Assembly: GCF_003627815.1 (NCBI RefSeq)
Contig: NZ_CP032698.1
Span: 248,001 to 312,000 of the forward strand
Length of the DNA: 64,000 nucleotides
Direction: 5' to 3'
From: Streptomyces hundungensis
GTDB taxonomy: Bacteria; Actinomycetota; Actinomycetes; Streptomycetales; Streptomycetaceae
The position numbers and the translations under genes are program-made. The notes beneath the pieces were generated by a model. It was not told the origin of the DNA. It worked only from the letters and a program-made list of their open reading frames with translations, and did no database searches. Positions 8,488 through 17,165 of this stretch are shown piece by piece; the stretch's first letter is position 1, and each line of letters starts with the position of its first letter.

Positions 8488-10454
8488 ACGATCACCTCTG
8501 CAAGACGGGCCGTCGCCGACGGCTCGGGATCCCGGAGCTGATGTCCGGGAGTGATGGCAAGTACGGCTCGGGCGATGGAGTCGGCGTCGGCCAATGTCAT
8601 CGAGTCCACCCCGGGCCGGGTCCCGGCCGCGGTCACCCAGTGCACCCCCTCGGTCGGGACACCGTAAGCGAACCGGCGCGGGTGGGCGGCCCGTTGGGCG
8701 TCGAGCAGGCGGTAGGGGCGCTCGGTCACGGCCAGGCCGCCGGTCTCGTGGCTCAGGCCCGCACCGGACGCGATGCGGTGGGGTGTCGCCTGGCCCGTGG
8801 TGAGCAGGTGCAGCAGCAGGGGGTCGGCCGTGCGGCGCAGGTCGGGCTCGGGCAGCCGGGCCTCGATCAGCACCCGGGCCGACACGGGCGCGCCGGGTAC
8901 GAGCGAGGATGTGGCCACGAAGGCCGACTGCTCGGCGTCGATCCGAACGCTGGTGCCCGGCCCGGTGAGTTCGAGCACTCCGGCTTCGATGAGTGCCACC
9001 ATCTCCTCGATGCGCGAGATGGGCGGGCCGATCGAGAGGAAGGCGTTGAGCGGGGTGTACCAGGCGTCCAGTTCCACCTGGTGGGAGTTCCCGTCCAGGC
9101 CGCCGTGGTCGACGGCGAGCCTGATTTCGTTGCGCAGGTCACGCAGCACGTCAAGCGCGGCCTTGAGCGGACTGCTGAGGTTTCCCGCCCGGGCCTGTCG
9201 GACGTCTTCCGCCAGGTGGTCGAGCAGCCAGCGCCGGAAGGCGTCGCGGTCGGCGAACTCAACTCCCCGGTAGGGGTGGGCGAGACGCTGCCAGTTCCAC
9301 CGGTCGGCGGCGCCGATCCCGTATCTGTCGAGCAGGCCGGGCAGCAGTTCGGACGCATCGGCCAGATAGCAGGCGACGAACTCCTCCCGCTCCGCATCGC
9401 GCCCCCGGGAGCTGAGAAGAGTCCCGTAGTAGACGCTCTCCACCTCCCGCGCGATCAGCGGCCACAGATCGGCGAGGAAGCCGAACTGCCGTGGCCCGTC
9501 GGCACTTTGGCGCATTTTGTCGATGTGCTCGGCCGTCAGGAGCCGTGGCATGTAACGGCCGAAGGCACCCTTCTCGTTCCCCCCGCGAGCGTGATGGGGA
9601 ATTCCGCGTCGCGAACTCGCGTATAACCGTGGCTCCCGGCCGCTGGGCCGGTAGACCAGCCTGCCCCCCGGCCGTACGAAGCTGCCGCCCCGGCCCGCCG
9701 TCAACAGGGCCATCAAATCGAAAAAGTTGAGGCCGAGCCCGCGCAGCAGGACGTTCTCACCGGGCTCGATCGAGCTGAGGTCCAGGTCGGCCGGGTTCGC
9801 CGGGGTGAAGTACGCCAGGCGGTGACCCCGAGCCAGGAGCCCGGTGAGCTCCTGGCGGGGCGTCGGGCGCGCCGGCACATGACCCTGCGCCAGGACGACC
9901 ACATCCAGGCCGTCGATGCGACTGCCGTCCTCCAGCCTGATGCTCTGCGATCCTGCCGCACTTTCCCGGCTGTCGAAGAGGGCGACCGCGCGGGAGCGAT
10001 GGATCTCGACGGTGACGTGTTCGGGAGCACGGGCGACCACTCGCCGGTACGCGGCCTTCAAGTACTCCCCGTACAGCGCCCGCGTGGGGTACGAGTCGGG
10101 GCCGAGCCCGCTCACCGCGTCGAGGACCGGCTGGTCGTGTTCACCACTTCGGTCCGCCTCCGCGACGGTCCGGGCCCACTCGTAGAGCGTCGGTCCCGGC
10201 TCTATCGGGCCCTCGATCCGGCAGCTGAGGTCCGTGTAGAGCGTGATCTGCGAGGCCACGGTGTTCATCAGCAGGTCGGGCGACTGATCGGTGCGCCAGA
10301 CCGAGCCGGCACCGGCCGGGTACGGGTCCACCAGGCGTACGGTGACGGCCGAATGCGCGGGCGCGGCACGCTCGTTGGCGCAGAGTCTCTCCAGCACCGA
10401 CAGGCCTCGAGGTCCGGCACCGACGATGCATATCTCAAAGGGGCGAGGGGGCAT
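8484..10454 (-). CDS. creE: FAD/NAD(P)-binding monooxygenase, probable aspartate-to-nitrosuccinate enzyme (CreE type)
   Basis: A 656-residue flavoprotein beginning with a Rossmann dinucleotide fold, ICIVGAGPRGLSVLERL. This is followed by DPYPAGAGSVWRTDQS and LLMNTVASQITLYTD, wording typical of the PF13454 FAD/NAD(P)-binding family to which CreE belongs. CreE performs successive N-oxidations of L-aspartate to nitrosuccinate using FAD and NADPH. The start at 10454 is chosen because GGAAGGGG lies nine bases upstream; an ATG at 10463 abuts that sequence too closely. It overlaps the lyase by four bases. No diazotising ligase, amine-modifying enzyme or resistance gene is adjacent, so the destination of the nitrite is unclear. 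Confidence 0.75.
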   Translation of the reverse strand: MPPRPFEICIVGAGPRGLSVLERLCANERAAPAHSAVTVRLVDPYPAGAGSVWRTDQSPDLLMNTVASQITLYTDLSCRIEGPIEPGPTLYEWARTVAEADRSGEHDQPVLDAVSGLGPDSYPTRALYGEYLKAAYRRVVARAPEHVTVEIHRSRAVALFDSRESAAGSQSIRLEDGSRIDGLDVVVLAQGHVPARPTPRQELTGLLARGHRLAYFTPANPADLDLSSIEPGENVLLRGLGLNFFDLMALLTAGRGGSFVRPGGRLVYRPSGREPRLYASSRRGIPHHARGGNEKGAFGRYMPRLLTAEHIDKMRQSADGPRQFGFLADLWPLIAREVESVYYGTLLSSRGRDAEREEFVACYLADASELLPGLLDRYGIGAADRWNWQRLAHPYRGVEFADRDAFRRWLLDHLAEDVRQARAGNLSSPLKAALDVLRDLRNEIRLAVDHGGLDGNSHQVELDAWYTPLNAFLSIGPPISRIEEMVALIEAGVLELTGPGTSVRIDAEQSAFVATSSLVPGAPVSARVLIEARLPEPDLRRTADPLLLHLLTTGQATPHRIASGAGLSHETGGLAVTERPYRLLDAQRAAHPRRFAYGVPTEGVHWVTAAGTRPGVDSMTLADADSIARAVLAITPGHQLRDPEPSATARLAEVIV

Positions 10455-10993
10455 GATGATCATCCCCTTCCGTCGCCGACGGGCCCGGCAACGGACCCAT
10501 CGGGCTTCTCCCCTGTGGGGTGGGACTGATCGGCGCGCGGAGAGGTGCGCCCCGTCCCCTGGGCGTGGACCCCGTGATAGTGCCGCGCAGCGGCGGTCGG
10601 CATATTCATGAGGACGAGCATCGCAAACAGTCCTTCGTGACACGCCCCTTGCCAAGTCTTCGACGCCGAAGGTGATCATCGTCATGCCGTGGGAGCCGAC
10701 ACCGACACCCCCGCGGAGTGCGGGACCGGTCAGGCGCCGGCCTGCGCCAACTCGGCCCACCGGCCCCCGAGATACCGGCGGCACGGGGACCTCTCGCACG
10801 CGAGGGTGCCACCGACGGCAGCACCCGCCTGGCGCGGCGGACCCGAACCCAGCCGCCCAGAGTCCGGCTCGCTGGGCAACTACCCCTGCTCAAAGGCGAG
10901 TTCACGTACCGTCGCCCTACCGCTGAACAGCAGCCGCGCCCCGCCGACGACGGACCCGGCGCCCTCGCCGCCCCGGCGGAGCGGCCGACCAGG
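10455..10993. other. Leader and promoter region of the creE-creD pair
   Basis: No gene is recognised in these 539 bases. They contain the ribosome site of the flavoenzyme and presumably its promoter, but I cannot single out convincing -35 and -10 boxes. Confidence 0.4.
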
Positions 10994-12934
10994 TCAGCTT
11001 GCGACCACGAGTGAGCGGGCCGGGCCGCCGATTCGTTTCCAGGCGGCGCCGTCCCACTCCCAGATCGCCCTCTGGTCGCGGTCGAGGCGGTAGACACGTT
11101 CGGCCCGCCCCCCAAAGCCCGCTCCGGCGTCGCCGATCCGGGCCCAAGTGCCGTCGCGGTAGCGCCACATGCCGCTGTCGGAGCCATTGGTGGCGAACAG
11201 CTCCGCCGAACTCGCGTAGATGGTGGTGGCCGGGCCACCGACCTGATTCCATTTTCCGGCTTCACCCGTCCACCTGAAGACGGCGCTGCGTTCGGGGTTG
11301 AGTCCGTACAAATGCTGGTTCGTCACGGCGAATTCGGATCCGGCGGCTCCGGCGTACGACCAGGTCGAGCCGTTGCCGCTGTAGGCGAAGATCCGGCCGT
11401 CCACAGGGTCGGTGGCGAACAGTCCCGCCCCGCCGCCGTAGAGGCGTCCTGCGGGCCCGCCGATGTTTCTCCAAGTGCCGCGCTGCTTGTCCCACCAGTG
11501 GACGCCGCTGTGGTCTTCCGCCAGTCGGTACAGGTTCGCACCGCTGATGGCGAAGCCGGCGGCCCGGCCACTGACGGTCTGCCACTCGCCGGGCACGCCG
11601 CCGTAGCCCCGCAGTTCGCCCGTCTCCGGATCGGTGGCGAACACTCCGGCCGGGCCGGCGTAGAGGTCCTTGGCGGGCCCGCCGATGGCTGACCACTGCG
11701 CACCCGTCCCGCTCCACTGGATGACCGCCTTACCGTCCGCGGCGATGGCGTAGACGCCGCTGCCTTCGGGGGCAGCCACCTCCACGCGTCGAGGAGGCTC
11801 AGCGGCTGAGACCTCGGGGCCGGGGACGGCGGGGGCCTGTAGTACGCGGGGTGCCGCACCGGCAACGGGGCTGGGGGACTGCGCAGGAGGTGTGGATGCC
11901 GAGGGCAGGGGTCCGCCGGAGGCGTCCGGCACGTATTCTCGCGCGATCGTTCCCGGCACGGCCGTCGGTGACGTGGCCGTTGGACGAGGGGGCGGCTCTT
12001 GTCCGGGTTCCACCGCTGTGGCCGTCACACCGCAGACCAGGATGAGGACGGACAGCAACAGCACGTGTACCAGCCGCTGTGGTCCACGTGGCCCGTGTCC
12101 CCCGCGGCCGGAAGCAGCGCCCCGCACCAGGGCGCGCCTGGCGCTGCCCACTCCCCCGACGCCCGGTGGCCCGGGCCGTGTCGAGCACAGTTCCCGCACC
12201 GCAACGCATTGAGGGATCGGATACCACGGCTGCCGGACAGCCACCTCGGAGCCGGTGCTGCCCACCGTCTCGTCGCGAGGGCGCGGAATGTTCGACGGTG
12301 GCTGCCAGAGGACCAGCGCCTTCCCCGTCGGGCCACCCCCGGCAGGGGCCCCGTCGTGCGCGGGGACCGTGGCCGTCGGCCGCGGCTGCGCGGACGAGTG
12401 ATCAGCGCGTGCAGCCCTGGGGACGGCCGGCCGCTCCCCCGCCGCCTCCCATTGCGTGCGGCCGGCCGCACGGTCCCGCTGCTGGATAACCGCGTCCAGT
12501 TCCTGCTGCAATTTCACCGTCAGGCCGAGCAAGGTACGGACAGCCTCCTCCGAGCGGGCGAGTTCTGCGTTGGCGTGCTGCGCTTCGCGGAGCAGTTCCT
12601 GGGTCCCGCTCATGCGTGCCCGGTCGGCCGACGCAAGGATTCTGCCCTCTTCCGCCGCACACGCCGCCGCGTGTAACTGCCGTGCTCGGTGCCACAGTTC
12701 GGTGCGACTTCTTTCATCCCGCACCCGGCGCGCTATCACGTTTTCCAAGAGAGCCAGGGGAATGATTTTTGTCCCTGATCGGTATTCGCTCCAACTGGTC
12801 TTCCCGGCCCCGTACGCCCGCGCCAGCTCTCGGACCGTACGACCTTCCGTCATGGTTCGCAGGAAAACCGCCAACGCATTCGCTTGGGGAGTTTCACCTC
12901 GTGGCTCCCCTTGCAGACGTCCCGCCCTGCCCAT
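10994..12934 (-). CDS. Transmembrane one-component regulator: HTH, coiled coil, one TM span, outside beta-propeller (locus A)
   Basis: A 646-residue protein. Residues 17-90 hold a helix-turn-helix region (QANALAVFLRTMTEGRTVRE, then KTSWSEYRSG and VRDERSR). A heptad-like helix follows (about 110-155), then a disordered Pro-rich linker, a single membrane span (about 288-308, HVLLLSVLILVCGVTA) and a Pro/Ser linker. From about 390 to the end are repeated units of about 37 residues such as LYGGGAGLFATDPVDGR and VRRWxG-like turns, a tectonin/WD-like beta-propeller. The topology implies DNA binding inside and ligand sensing outside. The ATG at 12934 follows GAGGAG with good spacing. It is divergent from 13263-14303 and paralogous to the protein at 36243-38066. 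The fold reading is confident; I know no characterised relative. Confidence 0.78.
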   Translation of the reverse strand: MGRAGRLQGEPRGETPQANALAVFLRTMTEGRTVRELARAYGAGKTSWSEYRSGTKIIPLALLENVIARRVRDERSRTELWHRARQLHAAACAAEEGRILASADRARMSGTQELLREAQHANAELARSEEAVRTLLGLTVKLQQELDAVIQQRDRAAGRTQWEAAGERPAVPRAARADHSSAQPRPTATVPAHDGAPAGGGPTGKALVLWQPPSNIPRPRDETVGSTGSEVAVRQPWYPIPQCVAVRELCSTRPGPPGVGGVGSARRALVRGAASGRGGHGPRGPQRLVHVLLLSVLILVCGVTATAVEPGQEPPPRPTATSPTAVPGTIAREYVPDASGGPLPSASTPPAQSPSPVAGAAPRVLQAPAVPGPEVSAAEPPRRVEVAAPEGSGVYAIAADGKAVIQWSGTGAQWSAIGGPAKDLYAGPAGVFATDPETGELRGYGGVPGEWQTVSGRAAGFAISGANLYRLAEDHSGVHWWDKQRGTWRNIGGPAGRLYGGGAGLFATDPVDGRIFAYSGNGSTWSYAGAAGSEFAVTNQHLYGLNPERSAVFRWTGEAGKWNQVGGPATTIYASSAELFATNGSDSGMWRYRDGTWARIGDAGAGFGGRAERVYRLDRDQRAIWEWDGAAWKRIGGPARSLVVAS

Positions 12935-13037
12935 TCGAGAACTCCTCTGTCTCCACGCGGGCACCGTCCCCTCACCCGCCTCGTCCAGTGCGATGCCCAG
13001 GAGATCAGACCCGGACCGACCTCTCCAGCACTTGCCG

Positions 13038-13164
13038 GGACAACGTGGCCCCGCCGGGTGGCTTGATTCTGCGGACATCGCCGACGCACTGCTCCACGTC
13101 CGCCGGACAAACCCCCATTGTCCGCGCCCGAGCTGCGTCTTCGGCCCGAATGGTGGACGGACAA
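13038..13164. promoter_or_regulatory. Cluster of TTGTCCG/CGGACAA sites in divergent promoter A
   Basis: Within 12935-13262 there are several related hexamers: GGACAA at 13038-13043, TGCGGACA at 13070-13077, an inverted pair CGGACAA (13104-13110) and TTGTCCG (13118-13124) seven bases apart, and GGACAA at 13159-13164. The same words occur in the divergent promoter of the paralogous locus B. They are candidate operators for the HTH-TM regulator. Single hexamers are expected by chance; the cluster is the evidence. Confidence 0.5.
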
Positions 13165-13262
13165 TCCCCCCGTCCCGAATCTGGGATTGCGTCCGGCGGA
13201 ACGCGCTCGCCGGAGCAACGGAAGAATCTTCCGAGATCGTCACAGAACAGGAAAGGAGGTTG

Positions 13263-14303
13263 ATGGTGGAGGAGTTGTCCGAGTCCGGGGAAGACGACGG
13301 CTCGGCTCGGCCGGCCGAGCCGATACCTCAAGGCGGTGCGACGGGCGCGACCGGCACGGACCGTCGTCGGTGCACGCGAAATGGCTTCGCGTTATTGGGT
13401 GTGGCCGCTCTGCTCGCGACGGGCGGCACCATCGCAGCTGCCGGAGCAGGTGACAACGAGGCCCGTGACCGACGTCAAGTCCAGCCGTCGCGCGCCTCCT
13501 CCGCCGAGCCATTGCGGGAGGCGACGGAGGGTGAGCAGGACCTGCTGCACTCGGCGGAACAACTGCTGCTGCGCGACTGCATGAAGGACAAGGGCTTCGT
13601 CTATGTGCCGGTTCCTCGCCAACCAGTGCGCGAAGCGCGCCAGTTCCCGTACGTCGTGGACGACACCTCCTGGGCACATCGGCACGGTTACGGCAGTGAC
13701 CTGGACCGCGCGAGCGAGAAGCTCCGCACCAACGACGCCAATGAACGCTATTTCCAGAGCCTGCCCCAGGAGCGCCGAGGGCCGGCCATCGTCGCGGCCA
13801 ACGGCCCCCGGCCGGACGGTCTGACGGCGCGCACGCCGGACGGAATGGCAATCACCCACAGTGCCCAGGGATGCGAGTCGCAAGCCCAACGGTCCCTCTA
13901 CCGCGACTTGCCGGCCTGGTTCCAGGCGCGGGTCACCATGGACTCGCTGCCGGCGCTGCGGGGCGCGAAGGTCATCGCCGACAGCGAGTTCCTGAGCGGC
14001 ACACATCGGTGGTCCGCATGCATGCGGACCGCAGGGTACGCATTCAAGGATCCCGCCGCGGCCCGCGCCGCGCTGCCGCCTTCCGACCATCCGCTGCCGC
14101 AGGCACGCGAGGTCGCCATGGCCGTCGCCGAGGCCGACTGCGCACAGAGTTCCGGCCTCGCGGCGGCAGCCGCCCGGCTGGACCAGAAGTACGACGCGGA
14201 GCTGAGGAAGCAGTACTGGGGTGAGGTCAGCACATGGCTCCGCCTCCGTCTCTCGGCACTGCCCCGCGCCCGCTCGGTCGTCGCAGCGGACGCACATCGG
14301 TGA
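13263..14303 (+). CDS. Membrane-anchored extracytoplasmic protein of unknown function, partner of locus A regulator
   Basis: A 346-residue protein with a short acidic cytoplasmic N-terminus, one membrane span (about 41-61, GFALLGVAALLATGGTIAAA) and an exported domain of about 280 residues. The outside part has spaced cysteines in similar settings (RDCMKDKGFVY, AQGCESQ, WSACMRTAGYAF, EADCAQS), a pattern seen in several actinobacterial exported proteins of unknown role, possibly forming two disulfides. A strong AAAGGAGG lies just before ATG 13263; a GTG at 13266 is equally possible. It is divergent from the HTH-TM-propeller regulator with candidate operators between, so it is probably its target. 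No enzyme motif is visible. Confidence 0.7.
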   Translation: MVEELSESGEDDGSARPAEPIPQGGATGATGTDRRRCTRNGFALLGVAALLATGGTIAAAGAGDNEARDRRQVQPSRASSAEPLREATEGEQDLLHSAEQLLLRDCMKDKGFVYVPVPRQPVREARQFPYVVDDTSWAHRHGYGSDLDRASEKLRTNDANERYFQSLPQERRGPAIVAANGPRPDGLTARTPDGMAITHSAQGCESQAQRSLYRDLPAWFQARVTMDSLPALRGAKVIADSEFLSGTHRWSACMRTAGYAFKDPAAARAALPPSDHPLPQAREVAMAVAEADCAQSSGLAAAAARLDQKYDAELRKQYWGEVSTWLRLRLSALPRARSVVAADAHR

Positions 14304-14364
14304 CGCCGCAACCTGCGGCGTCCGAGATCACCCCACTCGCACTCCCACACCATGAAGGAGCAAC

Positions 14365-14799
14365 GTGACTTCTCTGCGAACCGCATGCGCCGGCGCGGCC
14401 CTGACGGTCCTGGCCGTGATGGCCACACCGGTCATGGCGAACGCCACCGAAACCGCACCGGCATCGACGACGGCAACGGCCGCCAACCCGCCGGATGGCC
14501 GATTCCACACCTACTTCCGTACCTGGTACCAGAACGAGTGCGGCGCCTGGCCCAGCGACGCGGCGGCCTGGGGGGCATGCAAAAACACCTCGGAATCGGT
14601 GTGGAACCTGGGCTACCCCGGCCTCAATGACGACGTCTGGGTGTACTGCAACAGCAATTACGGCGGTGCCGGACGCGGGATCTACAACGGGGCGGGGCTC
14701 CCGGACCTCCACGACTGGCGGTTCGGCTCGGGCGGGTCCTGCTCGGGCGAGCAGATGTGGCACAACATCGCGTCCCACAAGTTCGTCAACCTGCCCTGA
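14365..14799 (+). CDS. Small secreted protein with conserved Cys and aromatic residues
   Basis: A 144-residue protein with a signal peptide (residues 1-26, cleavage near VMANA) and a mature part rich in Trp, Tyr, Asn and Gly. It contains three cysteine-bearing segments: YQNECGAWPS, GACKNTSE with VYCNSNYGG, and GGSCSGEQMW. The start is GTG 14365, eight bases after GAAGGAG. It lies 61 bases after the preceding gene on the same strand and ends at a strong hairpin, so the two probably share a transcript. I do not recognise the family; composition suggests a stable disulfide-bonded exoprotein. Confidence 0.68.
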   Translation: MTSLRTACAGAALTVLAVMATPVMANATETAPASTTATAANPPDGRFHTYFRTWYQNECGAWPSDAAAWGACKNTSESVWNLGYPGLNDDVWVYCNSNYGGAGRGIYNGAGLPDLHDWRFGSGGSCSGEQMWHNIASHKFVNLP

Positions 14800-14802
14800 A
14801 CC

Positions 14803-14839
14803 ACCGGTGCCGGCACCCGGGAGCCGTGCCGGCACCGGT
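14803..14839 (+). terminator. Rho-independent-type hairpin after the small secreted protein
   Basis: A perfect 14-base stem (14803-14816 with 14826-14839) and a 9-base loop, three bases after the stop and followed by a pyrimidine run. Confidence 0.8.
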
Positions 14840-14944
14840 CCCCTTCTTCACCCGGCAACTGAAGGCGGCGCGGGCGGCGACGGCTCACCTCGAGCATGGC
14901 CTCTGCTTCGTCCACGCCCGGGTCTGTCGGCCCGGGAGAACTCT

Positions 14945-15156
14945 CCTGACTCGCCGTACAGTTCGCCTCGCCACCGCCCTCAGCGCGACCTTCGCACTCT
15001 CTGCCACCGCCACCGCCGACACCCCGCGGTGTACGTCTCTCCGCGAAGGTCGAGACCAAGCAGATCGCGCCGCCCATCCTGAACCTGCTCGGCCTCGACC
15101 CGCGCTCCCTCCAGGCCGTGCACCGGGAGCACACGCGGGCGCTGCCGGTCCGCTGA
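14945..15156 (+). pseudogene. Relic of a secreted alkaline-phosphatase-family protein (ends only)
   Basis: The first part reads as a signal peptide (VRLATALSATFALSATATA). In another frame the sequence ends KQIAPPILNLLGLDPRSLQA and then VHREHTRALPVR followed by a stop. That tail is the characteristic C-terminus of actinobacterial alkaline-phosphatase-family phosphoesterases (TTQIAPTILxLLGLDPxxLxAV). Several hundred residues of catalytic domain are missing and the frame changes, so only the two ends survive a large internal deletion. Confidence 0.55.
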
Positions 15157-15272
15157 CCCGACACCGCCACGAGGGCCGTACAGACAGCCGTGCGGCCCTC
15201 ACCTACGCTTCGGTGTGCTCCCCGGCGCACATCGAGACGAGGGTGAGCACCGAGCGGGAGGCATGAGACGTC

Positions 15273-15971
15273 GTGGACAGGTACGCGGAACAGCCTTGTT
15301 CGCTCAGCCGCCGCGGAGCGATCGCGGGGCTGGGGGTGATCTCGCTGCTGCTGGCGGGCTGTGGCTCGAAGGGCGGCGGCAGTGCGTCGAAGTCCCCGTC
15401 GGCACAGGCGGCGAGCTCCTCCCGGCGCGCGACAACCGGTGGGGGTGGCAGCACCGTTGACCTGGTCGTGATGATCATCCGCCACGCCGAGAAGCCCGTC
15501 GGCAACGAGACCGGCAAGGACGACACCGGCAGACGGGACCGTCACTCCCTGACCGAGCGGGGCTGGGCACGCGCCAACGCGCTGCCGCGTCTGTTCGACC
15601 CCCGCCCGGCCCCCGGCCTCGTGCGGCCCATCAAGGTGTACGCCGCAAGCGACCGGGGGCAGGACGCCGGCGGTCATCGGATGCGACAGACGGTCACCCC
15701 GCTGGCCAAGCGGCTCGGTCTGGCCGTCGACCTCGACTACGCCGAGTCGAAGGAAGCCGACCTGGCGGCGGCAGTCTCAGCCTCGCCCGGCCCCGTGCTG
15801 ATCTGCTGGGAGCACTCCCGCATCCCCGCGATCGTAGAAGCCCTCGCACCACAGAGCGGAGCCCCGGCGACCTGGCCCGAGCGCTTCGATTTGATCTGGG
15901 TCCTCACCCGCACCGCCGGAACCTGGTCGTTCAACACGGTCGACGAGCACCTGCTCGACGCAGACGCCTGA
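15273..15971 (+). CDS. Lipoprotein of the histidine phosphatase family
   Basis: A 232-residue protein. A lipobox LLLAGC (Cys at about 30) follows a charged SRRGA N-terminus, so it is probably lipid-anchored outside the membrane. The catalytic region starts with MIIRHAEKP, matching the RHG/RHAE motif whose histidine carries the phosphate in this family, and GWARANALPRLF follows as usual. A later ICWEHSRIPAIV supplies the second conserved histidine. The start is GTG 15273; the ribosome site is weak. Similar lipoproteins occur in Streptomyces and Myxobacteria without known substrate. It is not obviously in an operon. Confidence 0.82.
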   Translation: MDRYAEQPCSLSRRGAIAGLGVISLLLAGCGSKGGGSASKSPSAQAASSSRRATTGGGGSTVDLVVMIIRHAEKPVGNETGKDDTGRRDRHSLTERGWARANALPRLFDPRPAPGLVRPIKVYAASDRGQDAGGHRMRQTVTPLAKRLGLAVDLDYAESKEADLAAAVSASPGPVLICWEHSRIPAIVEALAPQSGAPATWPERFDLIWVLTRTAGTWSFNTVDEHLLDADA

Positions 15972-16033
15972 GTCCGGTCGTCGTCGGCGCCATCGCCACC
16001 CTGGCACGCCAGGAGTTGGTGGACCGGCTGAGG

Positions 16034-16377
16034 AAGGAGTCGGATCCGCAAGTTCCTGGGACGCTCCCGCGGCGGGTCCACCACGAAAATCCGCCTCGCC
16101 GCGGACGGGCGATGCCGGCCTCACGCCCTCGTCCTCACGCCCTCGTCCTGACGCCCGGGCATTACGGCGACGGGCCCCAACGCGACCGGGTGCTGGAGCG
16201 GATTTCCGTACCGCGTACCGGAGTTGGCCGGTCCCGCACTCGCTCCGCCAGTGTCCTGGCCGACAAATCAACCGCCTCAAAGGCTTCCGTGCCGAGGCCA
16301 CCCGGCACGCGAAACGCCCCTACACCCACCTCGGCAACGTCATCCTCGCCGCTCTCATCACCTGGCTCCGAACATGA
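16034..16377 (+). pseudogene. Degraded IS5-family transposase
   Basis: In successive frames the plus strand reads FLGRSRGGSTTKIRLAADGR, then VLTPG and RDRVLERISVPRTG with SASVLADKS, and finally NRLKGFRAEATRHAKRPYTH ending at a stop at 16375-16377. These match consecutive blocks of IS5/IS1182-like transposases (SRGGLTTKIHLxxDGRGRP, RPRxRPDxVLADKAY, KRxYTHLGxxILAALI). The central DDE region is missing and frames shift at least twice, so it is inactive. I could not find terminal inverted repeats at its borders. Confidence 0.7.
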
Positions 16378-16556
16378 TCCCGTAACTGGTCTGCGACAGC
16401 ACGGGGGTGGCTGGCCGGGTTCCCCTTTGGGGAGACGCTGGCCCCGGTTCAGCCCTGCGACCGCACGGCACGACAACGGGTAGCAGCCCCTCCTCCTAAC
16501 CACCTGCGGGCTCCCTGACCTGCGGAGATGAGCAAGGCCCCTGTTATTGTGCGCCA

Positions 16557-16988
16557 ATGTCAACGATCAAACAGTTCCAAGTGACCTTCGACTGCGCCGA
16601 CCCTGTGCGCCTCGCCGCCTTCTGGTGTGAGGTGTTGGGGTACGTCATGCCGGAGGTCCCGGAGGGCTTCGCAACGTGGGAGGAGTGCTTCCGCTCGCTA
16701 CCGCCCGAGGATGCGATCTACTTCGCGTGCACTGATCCCACGGATGTGGCTCCGCGCCTGCTCTTCCAGCGGGTGCCCGAGGGCAAGGTCGCCAAGAACC
16801 GGGTGCATCTCGATGTGCGGGCCGGCGTCGGGCTCGTGGGTGACGAGCGCCTGGCCACGCTTGAGGCAGAATGCGCACGGCTGATGGCACTCGGCGCGAA
16901 ACACGTACTCACGCAGCGCGCCGATGGCGTCAACGAGTCGTGCATCACGATGCAGGACATCGAGGGCAACGAGTTCTGCCTCGCCTGA
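16557..16988 (+). CDS. VOC-superfamily (glyoxalase-like) protein
   Basis: A 143-residue protein with the glyoxalase/VOC pattern: FQVTFDCADPVRLAAFWCEV at the start of the first module, VHLDVRAGVGL in the middle and CITMQDIEGNEFCLA at the end. This is the actinobacterial DUF/VOC group often annotated glyoxalase-like. Single-module members dimerise and bind a divalent metal or act as small-molecule binding or resistance proteins. The metal-ligand positions are only partly obvious, so the reaction is unknown. It stands alone, after the transposase relic. Confidence 0.85.
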   Translation: MSTIKQFQVTFDCADPVRLAAFWCEVLGYVMPEVPEGFATWEECFRSLPPEDAIYFACTDPTDVAPRLLFQRVPEGKVAKNRVHLDVRAGVGLVGDERLATLEAECARLMALGAKHVLTQRADGVNESCITMQDIEGNEFCLA

Positions 16989-17165
16989 TTCCTCCTCCGA
17001 GACTCCGAGAGGGCGAGCCCTCTCGGGAACCATTCAGGTCGCGCATGCGGCGGGAGTCATCCCGTGAGAGCGAAGTTGTGTGGGCGGGCAACGCCGTGCA
17101 TCGCTTGGCGCACACCGTCGCCCATAAGGCGGCAGTCGTTCTCGACCAAGAGACTCATCTGGGGA

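Noticed and set aside
6124..8541. 805-codon plus-strand open frame
   Set aside because: It lies antisense to the nitrosuccinate-lyase-like gene for most of its length; translation is Arg/Gly-rich and matches nothing. It is a shadow of GC-rich codon bias.
10994..14303. Toxin-antitoxin interpretation of locus A
   Set aside because: Sizes, membrane topology and the absence of toxin motifs do not fit; a regulator/target pair explains the layout better.
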